Assembly (NCBI GenBank): GCA_020632655.1
Contig: JACKFD010000006.1
Span: 124,001 to 188,000 of the forward strand
From: Spirochaetaceae bacterium
Lineage (GTDB): Bacteria; Myxococcota_A; UBA9160; UBA4427
Direction of reading: 5' to 3'
DNA: 64,000 nucleotides
Below are positions 1 to 8,045 of the stretch, piece after piece. Within the stretch, counting starts at the first letter, position 1; every line of letters begins with the position of its first letter. A program made the translations under genes and the position numbers. The notes beneath the pieces were generated by a model that saw only the letters and a program-made list of their open reading frames with translations, was not told where the DNA came from and made no database searches.

Positions 1-10
1 GCCGCGGCCG

Positions 11-1138
11 TCAGTCCGCGGAGTCGGCGGGGCCGACGTCGCCGGTCGGATTCGCGTTCGCCGCGCCCTTCGCCACGCGGTTCGCGAGCTGTCCGCAGGC
101 AGCATCGATGTCGCGGCCCCGGTCCCGTCGCAGCGTGACCCGCACGCCCGCCGCGTGCAGGGCCGCCGTGAAGCGATCGACGACCTCGGGGCGCGGGGGC
201 CGGTAGGGCGCGTCGGCATGGGGATTCATCGGGATCACGTTGACCTTCGAGGGAATGCCCCGCAACAGGCCCGGCAGACGCCGGGCATCCTCGATCGAGT
301 CGTTCACGTCTTCCATGAGGGTGTACTCGAAGAAGACCGGGCGTCGGCGATGGATGTTCGGATCCTCGCGCAGGGTGCGAAGCAGCGCGTCGATCGGAAA
401 GCGCTTGTTCAGCGGGACGAGGACGTCGCGCACGGCGTCGGTCGTCGCGTGCAGACTGACGGCGAGATGGATCGGCGCGACCTCGAGCAGGGGTCCGATC
501 TGCGGCAGCACGCCGGCGGTCGAGACCGTGACCCGCCTCGGCGCGAGACCGAGCGCCTTCGGATCGACGAGGACCCGGATCGCCTCGGAGACCGCCGGAA
601 GGTTCAGGAGCGGCTCGCCCATCCCCATGAACACGACGTTCGTCAGCGTCTCGCCGGGCGGCAGTCGGCGCCGCGCCTCGAGCACCTGGTCGAGGATCTC
701 CCCCGTCGTCAGGTTGCGCGTGAAGCCGAGCGCGCCGGTCGCACAGAAGTCACAGGTCAGCGGGCAGCCCACCTGCGTCGAGAGGCAGAGCGTGTGCCGA
801 CGCTCCTCGGGAATCAGGACCGCCTCGATGCGCGCACCGTCGGCCGCGGCGAGCAGGAGCTTCTGCGTGCCGTCCACCGACGTCCGCGTCGTCTCGACCT
901 CGAGTCCGCCGACGTCGAAGGCCTCGGCGATCTCCGACCGCAGCGTGGCCGGCAGATTCGTCATGGCCTCGATCGAGTCGACGTCGCTCCGGTAGAGCCA
1001 GTCCATCACCTGGTCGGCGCGATAGGCCGGCCAGCCTCGGGCGGCGAAGCGCTCGCGCAGCGCCGTCCGCGAGTAGTCCTTCAGACTCGGACGGCGCAGC
1101 GCGTGGGCCCGGCTCACGCTGGGGAGGGCGGCGCTCAT
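11..1138 (-). CDS. rlmN: 23S rRNA/tRNA adenine-C2 methyltransferase RlmN
   Basis: Radical-SAM enzyme of 375 residues that methylates C2 of A2503 in 23S rRNA, and in many bacteria A37 of some tRNAs. The radical-SAM cysteine motif CxxxCxxC is at Cys125, Cys129 and Cys132, followed by the family stretch GALGFTRNLTTGEI. A GEPLLN motif and a C-terminal RRDRGRDIDAACGQLA stretch, carrying the expected methyl-accepting cysteine near residue 348, complete the family pattern. The chosen ATG overlaps the trmB stop codon as ATGA, so the two RNA-modification genes are probably translationally coupled. The open frame continues upstream into trmB in another phase, but that part does not resemble RlmN. Confidence 0.96.
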   Translation of the reverse strand: MSAALPSVSRAHALRRPSLKDYSRTALRERFAARGWPAYRADQVMDWLYRSDVDSIEAMTNLPATLRSEIAEAFDVGGLEVETTRTSVDGTQKLLLAAADGARIEAVLIPEERRHTLCLSTQVGCPLTCDFCATGALGFTRNLTTGEILDQVLEARRRLPPGETLTNVVFMGMGEPLLNLPAVSEAIRVLVDPKALGLAPRRVTVSTAGVLPQIGPLLEVAPIHLAVSLHATTDAVRDVLVPLNKRFPIDALLRTLREDPNIHRRRPVFFEYTLMEDVNDSIEDARRLPGLLRGIPSKVNVIPMNPHADAPYRPPRPEVVDRFTAALHAAGVRVTLRRDRGRDIDAACGQLANRVAKGAANANPTGDVGPADSAD

Positions 1139-1863
1139 GCCCGGCCTCCCACCGACACGGATCCGTCGCCGACCCGGCGCCGGTACTCGAAGAAGTGGAG
1201 CGGTCGCGACTGCTCCCGCCATTGCGCCTCGTAGCCCGTGATCGATCGGCCCGCGACCTCGCCGACGAAGGGCCAGGGCGCGAGCGCGTTCTCGAGCGTC
1301 TTGGCGTCGGTCAGCACGGCGTCGATCTGATGCGCGTAGGGCACGTCGTCCGTCGCCACGTGCAGCGCCCCACCCGGCGCGAGCACGCGCGCGAGCTCCG
1401 CGACGAAGTCGGGTTGGATCAGCCGACGCGGGGCATGACGCGCTTTCGGCCAGGGATCCGAGAAGTTGATCCAGACCTCCGCGAGCTCGTCCGCCGCGAA
1501 GCACCCGCGGATCGCGACCTCGGCCGGCGTCTCCATCAGGAGGACGTTCCGGAGCCCCGCCCGCGCGACCTTGCGCGCCATCTTGAGCGTCCGCTTGAAG
1601 GAGATCTCGAGGCCGATGAAGTCCGTGTCGGGGGCGGCGCTCGCGAGCCCGAGCAGGAACTCGCCGCGGCCGAAGCCGATCTCGAGCACCCGATCGCGAT
1701 CCGCGTCCCCCGTCGGCGACACGCCCGGATGCAGGCCGGCGAAGGCCTCGTCGTAGCCCGCGCGCAGACGGGCGAAGAGCCCGATCCAACCGCGCTCGGC
1801 GACGTCGGAGGGCGAGACCCGCGGATCGATGCCGGGAATGTCGTATTTGAGGGAGCGGCCCAT
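1135..1863 (-). CDS. trmB: tRNA (guanine-N7)-methyltransferase TrmB
   Basis: SAM-dependent methyltransferase of 242 residues that makes m7G46 in the tRNA variable loop. The SAM-binding glycine motif EIGFGRGEFL is at residues 61-70. The TrmB signature FSDPWPKARH, which contains catalytic and substrate-contacting residues, starts at residue 134, followed by RRLI and later ATDD. Length is normal for the family. The ATG follows a GAGG ribosome-binding site. It is first in a two-gene unit with rlmN, joined by a 4-nt ATGA overlap, which makes both genes a tRNA/rRNA methylation pair. Confidence 0.95.
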   Translation of the reverse strand: MGRSLKYDIPGIDPRVSPSDVAERGWIGLFARLRAGYDEAFAGLHPGVSPTGDADRDRVLEIGFGRGEFLLGLASAAPDTDFIGLEISFKRTLKMARKVARAGLRNVLLMETPAEVAIRGCFAADELAEVWINFSDPWPKARHAPRRLIQPDFVAELARVLAPGGALHVATDDVPYAHQIDAVLTDAKTLENALAPWPFVGEVAGRSITGYEAQWREQSRPLHFFEYRRRVGDGSVSVGGRA

Positions 1864-1993
1864 CTCGACCTCGTGCCCAGGAGGCCCGGGAACTTAATGG
1901 AGCGGGGGGCCGCTGCCCAATGCCGCCCCGCCCGATACCCGGCGCACCGTCGCGGATGGGCCGGGTCCGGTCTTCCCGTGCGTCGCAGGCGGG

Positions 1994-3331
1994 CTAGGCC
2001 CGACCTTCCTGGGCGTGGCGCTCGGCGATGCGGTCCACCACGCGGATGACCACCTCCTGGGCCGCGAGCTCGAGGTCCTGCACGTCGACGACGGGGACGC
2101 CGAAGGTCTCGGCGCGCTCGAGCAGGTGCTCCTGGATGCGCACGATCTGCTGGAAGTTGCGCACGTAGCGCTCCGAGGCGCGGGCGCCACGGCCATGGGC
2201 CCGGGCGACCAGATGCGCGTAGAGCGACTCGCGATCCTCGTCGGCCGCGAGCAGGAAGACGACGTGCGCCCCGCCCCCCCAGCCCGAGGGATCGAAGAGG
2301 CCGGGCACGAGGCTGACGCCGTCGATGGCCGTATTCGTGCCCTCGAGGATCGAGCGGTCGATTGCGGCCCGGACGCCGACCGAGATCGTGCGCGACTGTT
2401 CGAGGAAGCCTTCGACCACGGGATCGTGATCGCCATCGGCCGGGCTGACGAGCCGCGTATGCGCCTCGAAGGACGAGACGTGGAGCGTGGGCACGAGATC
2501 CTCCGACACCATCACGCGCATCACGTCGCGGATCGAGTCGGTCGAGAGCACTCGCGCGATCGAGAGTCGCCGGGCGACCTCGAGCGCGAGCGAGGATTTG
2601 CCGACGCCACTCGTGCCGCCGAGCAGCAGGACGAGCGGGCGTTCGTCCTCGTTCTGGAAGTAGCGCCAGGCCAGATAGCGGCGTGCGTAGGCCTCGCCGA
2701 ATCGGCGCGTGAGGATCTCGTTGGCCAGACGGCGGATCACGTCGCGGGCCACGCGGCGCTCGCCCTGCGCGTGCAGCTCGCGCTCGATCTCGAAGACGGC
2801 CTCGAAGGCGTCCCTGGGGTCCAGACCCGCCGCCAGCAGGGACTGCTGCAGCCGCCCCTTGCTGAAGGGCCATCGTCCGTCCTTGCCCAGCACGTCGAGG
2901 CGCTCGCCCGGGGTCGGGTCGAGCCGCTCGAAGTCGCCCCCCGGCGCAGAGCGGGTCAGCTCGGCGACCAGGGCCCTCAGCTCGTCGCGCCGCACGACCA
3001 TGCGGTCCCGCACGCGGCGCCAGACCTCCTGGGCGACGGCATAGGCGTCCTCGAAGGAGAAGCCGAGCTCCGTCAGCGAGTGGACCAGGATGCCCCGCAT
3101 GAAGGGGCGAAGGACGCCGCCGTCGTCCACGCGCACGCGGACGCCCGCCGCCCCTTCCTCTCCCTCGCTCGCCGCGACGGACTCGGACCCGGGCGCCCCG
3201 GTCGAGCCGCGCCCCGCTTCGAATCGAGACAGCTCCCCTTGGGATCGCCCGGAGCCATCGGGGACCGTAGGCGGGCCCCCGGCCTCGCGACGCGACGGAT
3301 CTTCGCTGGACACGGCGGTCGACCTTACCAT
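1994..3331 (-). CDS. 2-phosphoglycerate kinase-like P-loop protein with N-terminal ATP-cone-like region
   Basis: Protein of 445 residues whose architecture resembles archaeal 2-phosphoglycerate kinase. An N-terminal stretch around residues 70-200 (VRVDDGGVLRPFMRGILVHS, then a second FSKGRLQQSLLAAGLDPRDA block) looks like two ATP-cone-type modules. A kinase-like P-loop domain follows with Walker A GGTSGVGKSS near residue 237 and downstream DSIRDVMR and ILEGTN motifs. In thermophilic archaea such enzymes phosphorylate 2-phosphoglycerate on the way to cyclic 2,3-diphosphoglycerate. The bacterial substrate here is unproven. The start at 3331 (MVRSTAV) was preferred over a longer frame because the upstream extension is low-complexity; the first 70 residues are also poorly conserved-looking. 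It is alone on this strand and divergent from the MerR gene. Confidence 0.75.
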   Translation of the reverse strand: MVRSTAVSSEDPSRREAGGPPTVPDGSGRSQGELSRFEAGRGSTGAPGSESVAASEGEEGAAGVRVRVDDGGVLRPFMRGILVHSLTELGFSFEDAYAVAQEVWRRVRDRMVVRRDELRALVAELTRSAPGGDFERLDPTPGERLDVLGKDGRWPFSKGRLQQSLLAAGLDPRDAFEAVFEIERELHAQGERRVARDVIRRLANEILTRRFGEAYARRYLAWRYFQNEDERPLVLLLGGTSGVGKSSLALEVARRLSIARVLSTDSIRDVMRVMVSEDLVPTLHVSSFEAHTRLVSPADGDHDPVVEGFLEQSRTISVGVRAAIDRSILEGTNTAIDGVSLVPGLFDPSGWGGGAHVVFLLAADEDRESLYAHLVARAHGRGARASERYVRNFQQIVRIQEHLLERAETFGVPVVDVQDLELAAQEVVIRVVDRIAERHAQEGRA

Positions 3332-3447
3332 CGGCCCGCCCCCCGAACACGAGGGACGACCCCAACGACCCGCACCGGGACTCGGGTACTTGCCCGATGC
3401 CACGACCCTTTTTCGCTCGCAGTGCGACAAATCGGACGGCTTTTGGG

Positions 3448-3476
3448 TTGACTTGCCTCGAGGTGCCTCATTTACT
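3448..3476 (+). promoter_or_regulatory. Sigma-70-type promoter for the MerR gene
   Basis: TTGACT at 3448-3453 is separated by 17 bp from TTTACT at 3471-3476. This is an unusually good match in such GC-rich DNA. The spacer carries an 8-bp palindrome CCTCGAGG (3456-3463) and a repeated TGCCTC (3454, 3464), which could be an operator for autoregulation. Confidence 0.5.
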
Positions 3477-3664
3477 CTGCCGGATGGCGCGGGGGGGGCG
3501 ACCCGTGGACCGGGCTCCGGGTCCTGGGGCGCTCGACGCCCGAACCACGCACCCGCACGAAGGCGCCCGGACGGTCACGAGTCCGCGGGCACCGCGGTCC
3601 GGAGCCCGCGTCGGTGGAGACCTCGACGCTCGATGGGAGCGAACGATTGGAGCAGCGAGCGTCG

Positions 3665-4300
3665 ATGAGCGAAGCCCGACCGATACGTGAGCAGGCCGAG
3701 GAGCCGGGCGGGACCGATCCGTCCGGACCCCGGGGCGGCGAGGACCGAACGGACGCCCGCGCCCGCGACGGCGAGACGGTCCGCGCCCGGTTCAAGACCC
3801 GCGACGTCGTGGACCTGCTCGACATCTCCCGCCGCCAGCTCCAGTACTGGGCGAAGACCGGCCTGATCGAGCCCTCCGAGCGGACCCCGGGCGGCCATCA
3901 TCGTTACAGCTTCGACGATCTCGTCGCCCTGAAGGCGACCAAACGACTGCTCGACGCCGGTGTCTCGGTCCAGAAGATCCGCAGCAGCGTGCGCGCCCTG
4001 CAGTCGCTGCTGCCCCAGGTCTCGCACCCGCTCTCCGAGCTGGTACTGGTCGCGACGGGCGACGTGGTCCTCGTCTTCCGCGACGACACGGTCTTCGAGG
4101 CGATCAGCGGACAGGAGTGGGTCTTCGAGGTCGCCGGGTTCGAGCGGGAGGTCGCGCGCTACCGGCGCGGTGAGACGCACGGGGTCCGGCGCGCGAAGAG
4201 CGAGGTCGCGACCCGTTCCGATGGGGCGCCGCGCAAGCCGGGGCCGCGCAAGACGGTGAGCCGTCAGGAGCCAGGGAGGAAGCTGGGCCGGGCGGGCTGA
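3665..4300 (+). CDS. MerR-family transcriptional regulator
   Basis: About 211 residues. A MerR-type winged helix-turn-helix sits in the N-terminal half: FKTRDVVDLLDISRRQLQYW, then a wing TGLIEPSERTPGGHHRYSFD and LVALKATKRLLDAGVSVQKI. The C-terminal part (LSELVLVATGDVVLVFRDDT and onward) is not a recognised ligand domain and ends in a basic tail, so the signal sensed is unknown. An ATG at 3665 was chosen; a GTG at 3614 would add 17 residues and cannot be excluded. It lies upstream of, and on the same strand as, the ParA fusion gene with a 130-nt gap, so it might regulate that group. Confidence 0.8.
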   Translation: MSEARPIREQAEEPGGTDPSGPRGGEDRTDARARDGETVRARFKTRDVVDLLDISRRQLQYWAKTGLIEPSERTPGGHHRYSFDDLVALKATKRLLDAGVSVQKIRSSVRALQSLLPQVSHPLSELVLVATGDVVLVFRDDTVFEAISGQEWVFEVAGFEREVARYRRGETHGVRRAKSEVATRSDGAPRKPGPRKTVSRQEPGRKLGRAG

Positions 4301-4430
4301 GAGCGACCGGACGGGGTCCGGTCCTCGGCCCGAGCGACGGGCGCCGAGTCGGACCCGCCGTACAGACGAATCACGCGCCCGCGCCGGTGCCACGATGCCG
4401 CGCGGACGGAACGCCTCGGGGGGGAGCGTC

Positions 4431-5525
4431 ATGCGTGTCATCGCCATCGTGAATCAGAAGGGCGGCTGTGGAAAGACGACCACGACCGTGAGCCTGGCCG
4501 GCGCGCTCGCGGCGGACGGCCATCGTGTGCTCGTGGTCGACATGGATCCCCAGGCGCACGCGACCCTCGCCCTCGGCCTCGAGCCGGACGACCTCGAGGC
4601 AAACCTCTACGAGGTGCTGGTCGAGCCCGGCGGCGCCAGCCGTCTGGACTCGGTGATCGTCGACGTGGCCGATCGGATCGACCTCGCCCCGTCGAGCATC
4701 GTGCTCTCCGCGCTCGAGCAGAAGCTCGCCAGCGAGCGCCACGACGCGCGCACGGAGCGCCTCGCCGCCGCGCTCGAGACGTTGCCCCCGCTCTACGACT
4801 ACGTGCTGATCGACTGCCCGCCGAACGTCGGCCTGCTCACCTTCAACGCCCTGCGCGCCGCCCGCGAGGTGATCGTCCCGCTCGAGACGAGCTTCTTCGC
4901 GATCGACGGCGTACAGAAGCTGCTCGAGACGATCGGCCTGCTCTCGGACCGCATCGGCCACGAGCTCCAGGTCCGGGTGCTGCCGACGCTCTACGACGGT
5001 CGCACGCGCTACGCGCGGCAGACCCTGGGCGAGATCCGCGAGCTCTTCAAGGAGCTCTGCTTCGACTCGGTGATCCGGCTGAACGTGAAGCTGCGCGAGG
5101 CGGCGAAGCACGGCGTGCCGATCTCGCGTTATGCGCCGAGTGCGAACGGGGCGATCGACTACGCCGCCGTGGCGATGGAGCTCGAGGCCTCGCCGCCGGA
5201 GCAGCAATGGCTCCGGACGCGCGGCGAGGACGCGGTCGCTGCCGCGGCCGGGCGGGCGCGGGAGGTGGTGGTCCGATTCAAGGACGCGTCCGCCGGCGAC
5301 GTGCGGATCGCCGGCGACTTCAACGGCTGGGTGCCGGACCGCGGCGTGAAGAGCCTGATCGCCTCGGAGGGTCAGGAACGCGTCTGGACCAAGGTGCTGA
5401 CCCTCGAGCCGGGCACCTACCAGTATCGATACGTGGTCGACGGCGAGTGGCGGGAGGATCCCTCGAATCCCCGCTCGGCGCCGGGACCGACCGGGCAGCC
5501 CAACTCCATCCTGCACGTTCGTTAG
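4431..5525 (+). CDS. ParA-family ATPase fused to a C-terminal glycogen-binding (CBM48/AMPK-beta-like) module
   Basis: Protein of 364 residues. Residues 1 to about 250 are a ParA/MinD-type ATPase with deviant Walker A KGGCGKTTTT (10-19), VVDMDPQAHAT (Walker A-prime) and YVLIDCPPNVG (Walker B). Residues from about 279 to the end form an E-set glycogen-binding-like domain with VRIAGDFNGWVPD, YQYRYVVDGEWREDP and a C-terminal N-SILHVR, matching the CBM48/AMPK-beta pattern. ParA proteins position DNA or protein cargo; CBM48 modules bind alpha-glucans, so a role in placing storage granules is a reasonable inference but unproven. Start: ATG behind GGGGAG. It is followed at 35 bp by a MinD-like protein. 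Confidence 0.85.
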   Translation: MRVIAIVNQKGGCGKTTTTVSLAGALAADGHRVLVVDMDPQAHATLALGLEPDDLEANLYEVLVEPGGASRLDSVIVDVADRIDLAPSSIVLSALEQKLASERHDARTERLAAALETLPPLYDYVLIDCPPNVGLLTFNALRAAREVIVPLETSFFAIDGVQKLLETIGLLSDRIGHELQVRVLPTLYDGRTRYARQTLGEIRELFKELCFDSVIRLNVKLREAAKHGVPISRYAPSANGAIDYAAVAMELEASPPEQQWLRTRGEDAVAAAAGRAREVVVRFKDASAGDVRIAGDFNGWVPDRGVKSLIASEGQERVWTKVLTLEPGTYQYRYVVDGEWREDPSNPRSAPGPTGQPNSILHVR

Positions 5526-5560
5526 GCGCGCGCGTCGAAGCGCCGACCGAGGATCCCCCA

Positions 5561-6397
5561 TTGCCTCGCGACCTCGCCGACGTCCTCCATTACTTCCTGC
5601 CGGAGCTCGAGTCCGAGGTGCCGCGTGCGCCCGGGCCCCCGCGCGCGGCCGGCTTCGAGGAGACACCCGACGCCGGGTCGGCCCCGGCGAAGCAGTCGGC
5701 CCGCGGCCTGCCGCTACCGATCCTCGGCGTCCCGATCGGCGATCGGGACGTCGTGCGCGCGGCGCTCGCCTGGAACCTCGCGATCGAGACCGCTCGACTC
5801 GGTGGCGCGGCCGTGCTCGTCGCACCGAGCGGTGACGTGGGCTCGCCGCTCTGGCCCGAGCCCGGCCCGGGACCGCTCGGCAGCGAGCTCGTGCTGTGCC
5901 CCGCCCGAACGCTCGCGGAGCTCTACGAGGCCGCCTCCGAGCTGGCCGTGCGGCTGGGCGAGAAGAGTCGGCACGGCGGCATCGTCTTCGTGCGCATCCC
6001 ACCCGGCTGGCTCGCGCCCGGACGAGCGCCCGACGACCTCTTCCGTTGGCTGCTGCTGCTCACCTCCGCCAATCGCCGCGACCTCGGCGAGGCGCACGAG
6101 CTCGCCCGGACCCTGCTCGAGACGAGCCCCCGGGCCGAGATCGGCGTCACGATCCACGGCGTCGAGTCGATCGCACAGGCCCGCGGCGCCTTCGACCATC
6201 TGACCCGGATCGGACAGGAGCAGCTCGGCCTCGTCCCGATCAGCTATGGATTGCTCGTGGACGACCTGCACGTCTACCGCGCGATCGCGGCGCAGCGACC
6301 GATCGGTCTCGCCCATCCCCAGGCCCCGGCCACGCGTGCGCTGCGGGACGTCGCCAGGCTCCTCTACGAGGATGCGAGGAGTCGGGTCCTTGGCTGA
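5561..6397 (+). CDS. MinD/ParA-like protein lacking a Walker A motif
   Basis: Protein of 278 residues not firmly assignable to a named family. Its outline resembles a ParA/MinD fold: residues 45-70 (LPILGVPIGDRDVVRAALAW) align in position with the P-loop strand and helix but lack GKT. A later segment, LLLLTSANRRDLGEAHELAR, resembles the MinD strand and helix after Walker B. I infer a catalytically dead partner of the ParA fusion encoded just upstream. The start is a TTG preceded by GAGGA with a 7-nt spacing; longer in-frame extensions run back into the ParA gene and were rejected. The gene end overlaps the next gene by 8 nt. Confidence 0.6.
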   Translation: MPRDLADVLHYFLPELESEVPRAPGPPRAAGFEETPDAGSAPAKQSARGLPLPILGVPIGDRDVVRAALAWNLAIETARLGGAAVLVAPSGDVGSPLWPEPGPGPLGSELVLCPARTLAELYEAASELAVRLGEKSRHGGIVFVRIPPGWLAPGRAPDDLFRWLLLLTSANRRDLGEAHELARTLLETSPRAEIGVTIHGVESIAQARGAFDHLTRIGQEQLGLVPISYGLLVDDLHVYRAIAAQRPIGLAHPQAPATRALRDVARLLYEDARSRVLG

Positions 6398-7043
6398 GCT
6401 CGAGTGGGAGGACGAGCCGGATCGTGCGTCGCTGCGGCGGGCCGTCCGCCATCGCCTGCGTCGCGACGAGCCTGCGCTGCGCGTCGTGGCCGAGGGCTTC
6501 CTGGCCGAGGCCTCGCCGATCGATCTGCTCGCCGTGGGCGCAGAGGGCGAGCTCGTCAGCATCCGACTCGCGGACCGCGACGAGGAGGCCGTCGCCCTGA
6601 CGCGCCTGCTCTCGGACCTCGCCTGGCTCCGGCCCCGACTGGAAGACCTGCTGAAGCTCGCACCCGGCCTCGGCCTCGAGCCCTCGGCGGAGCCACGGGG
6701 CGTGCTCGTCGCCCCCGACTTCGGCGCCGAGACCCGACTGGCGGTCGAGAACCTGCCCGGGCACACGATCTCGCTGATCGGCTACCGCTGCCTGCGCTGG
6801 CGCGGCCAGGCGACGGTCTTCCTCGAGCCCGTGAAGCACGCCGGCGGGCGGGTGCCCCTGGAGCGCCCCGGGACGGCCCGACGCGCCCCGGCCGGCCGGA
6901 CACCCGCGGCCGATCCCCGCGATGGACGCCGCCCGAGCCGCCTGCTCGCCGATCCGCCGAGCTCCTCGGCCTTCCGAACGGGGCTGACGGACGCGGACCT
7001 CCGCGACGAGGCCCCGCTCGGGGAGCCCGCCGCGATCGGATAG
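6390..7043 (+). CDS. Conserved hypothetical, possibly PD-(D/E)XK nuclease-like
   Basis: About 217 residues, family not recognised with certainty. The middle section (PIDLLAVGAEGELVSIRLAD, then an arginine/aspartate-rich helix and LVAPDF) resembles the core of restriction-endonuclease-like folds, in which an acidic residue precedes an E-x-K/R strand. The C-terminal 60 residues are proline/arginine-rich and probably disordered. The TTG start at 6390 follows CGAGGAG at normal spacing. An ATG at 6372 is possible but sits directly on its own purine tract. It overlaps the preceding gene and so belongs to the ParA-fusion operon. Nuclease activity is only an inference. Confidence 0.5.
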   Translation: MAELEWEDEPDRASLRRAVRHRLRRDEPALRVVAEGFLAEASPIDLLAVGAEGELVSIRLADRDEEAVALTRLLSDLAWLRPRLEDLLKLAPGLGLEPSAEPRGVLVAPDFGAETRLAVENLPGHTISLIGYRCLRWRGQATVFLEPVKHAGGRVPLERPGTARRAPAGRTPAADPRDGRRPSRLLADPPSSSAFRTGLTDADLRDEAPLGEPAAIG

Positions 7044-7352
7044 CCCGACCGCCCGCGGCCGACCGGGCCCCCCGGTCACTCCGCCCGGTCGCGGGCCCGA
7101 CTCCGCACGGCCGCCGCCCTCGCAGGCTGCCCTCGCCCCGCCCCGCGGGTCTCGCAAGGGGACGAATTCCGTCACCGGTGACGAATTTTGACACCTCGCG
7201 CGTCGCCACGGCTACTTCCATGCGGGGGGTTCCGCTGGATCGAACTGGGCGATCCGGGAACTGCCAGACCGCGTGGTCTGGGGCCGCGAGACGGGACGAG
7301 CGAGACGCCGGCAGGTCGACGTCCACTCGGGGCAAGCAGCAGGGATTCGGCT
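7044..7352. other. Intergenic leader of the ECF sigma gene
   Basis: No gene seen. It contains a 14-bp palindrome with flanking repeats and a TTGACA box (7161-7193), described separately. A short hairpin follows, with 7-bp stem CCAGACC at 7264-7270, loop GCGT and complementary arm at 7275-7281, within the probable transcript leader. Confidence 0.5.
7161..7216 (+). promoter_or_regulatory. Palindromic operator and promoter of the ECF sigma gene
   Basis: The perfect palindrome CGTCACCGGTGACG lies at 7170-7183. It is bracketed by direct repeats GACGAATT at 7161-7168 and 7180-7187. A consensus -35 box TTGACA follows at 7188-7193. The -10 is weak (GCTACT at 7211-7216 with a 17-bp spacer, or TACTTC from 7213). 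The arrangement suggests a dimeric regulator binding directly upstream of the -35. Confidence 0.45.
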
Positions 7353-8012
7353 TTGACCATCAGCAGCAGCACGAGCAGCCAACGCACTCAGGACCTTTCA
7401 CCCTGCCTCGCGGTCGACGCGCCCGTCGACGACGCGAGCCGACGCGCTCCGGCGTCGAGCGGGACCGACGAGTCCCTCGTCGATCGTGTGCGCGCGGGCG
7501 ACCGGGCCGCCTTCGACGAGCTCTACCGACGCTACTTCAAGCGGATCTACGGCTTCCTCGATCGCCGACTGCGCAACCGCGCCGACACCGAGGAGACGAC
7601 GCAGGAAGTGTTCATCAACGTCTTCTCCTCGCTCGACGGCTACCGCGGCGATGCGCCCTTCGCGGCCTGGATCTTCGGGCTGACGCGGCGGACGCTCGCG
7701 GCGCGCTTCCGTCGCAAGCGGCATCCGATGGTGCCGCTCTTCGACGAGGACGAGGAGCGCAGCTTCGCGGGGCTGAACGGGACGTCGCAGGCGCCCGAGG
7801 CGACACCGCTCGAGCAATACGAGATGGCCGAGCGCGCCGGCCATCTGCTGCACGCCCTCGAGCACGAGATCACGAGCGAGCAGCGCCAGCTCTTCGAGAT
7901 GCACCACATCGACGCGATGCCGATCGCCGAGATCGCGCGCACGCTGTCCAAGTCCGAAGACGCGGTCAAGTCGAATCTCTACCGGACCCGCCGTCAGCTG
8001 CTCTCGCGCTGA
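7353..8012 (+). CDS. ECF-type RNA polymerase sigma factor
   Basis: Sigma-70 family protein of 219 residues. Region 2 runs from about residue 50 (LVDRVRAGDRAAFDELYRRY, then DTEETTQEVFINVFSSLDGY and FAAWIFGLTRRTLAARFRR). Region 4 closes the protein (LFEMHHIDAMPIAEIARTLS, then KSEDAVKSNLYRTRRQL). No region 1.1 or 3 is present, as expected for an extracytoplasmic-function sigma. The TTG start at 7353 follows AGGGA with a 7-nt spacing; the open frame upstream lacks sigma features. No anti-sigma gene is adjacent: the next gene is a hydrolase-like protein. The long structured leader suggests regulated expression. Confidence 0.88.
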   Translation: MTISSSTSSQRTQDLSPCLAVDAPVDDASRRAPASSGTDESLVDRVRAGDRAAFDELYRRYFKRIYGFLDRRLRNRADTEETTQEVFINVFSSLDGYRGDAPFAAWIFGLTRRTLAARFRRKRHPMVPLFDEDEERSFAGLNGTSQAPEATPLEQYEMAERAGHLLHALEHEITSEQRQLFEMHHIDAMPIAEIARTLSKSEDAVKSNLYRTRRQLLSR

Positions 8013-8045
8013 CTCCGGAGGCGGGGGCGCTGCTACGGTTGCGCG

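Noticed and set aside
7353..7383. CAGCAGCAG-type trinucleotide run at the start of the ECF sigma gene as a special repeat
   Set aside because: It is short, imperfect and fits normal serine codons; nothing more than local codon choice.
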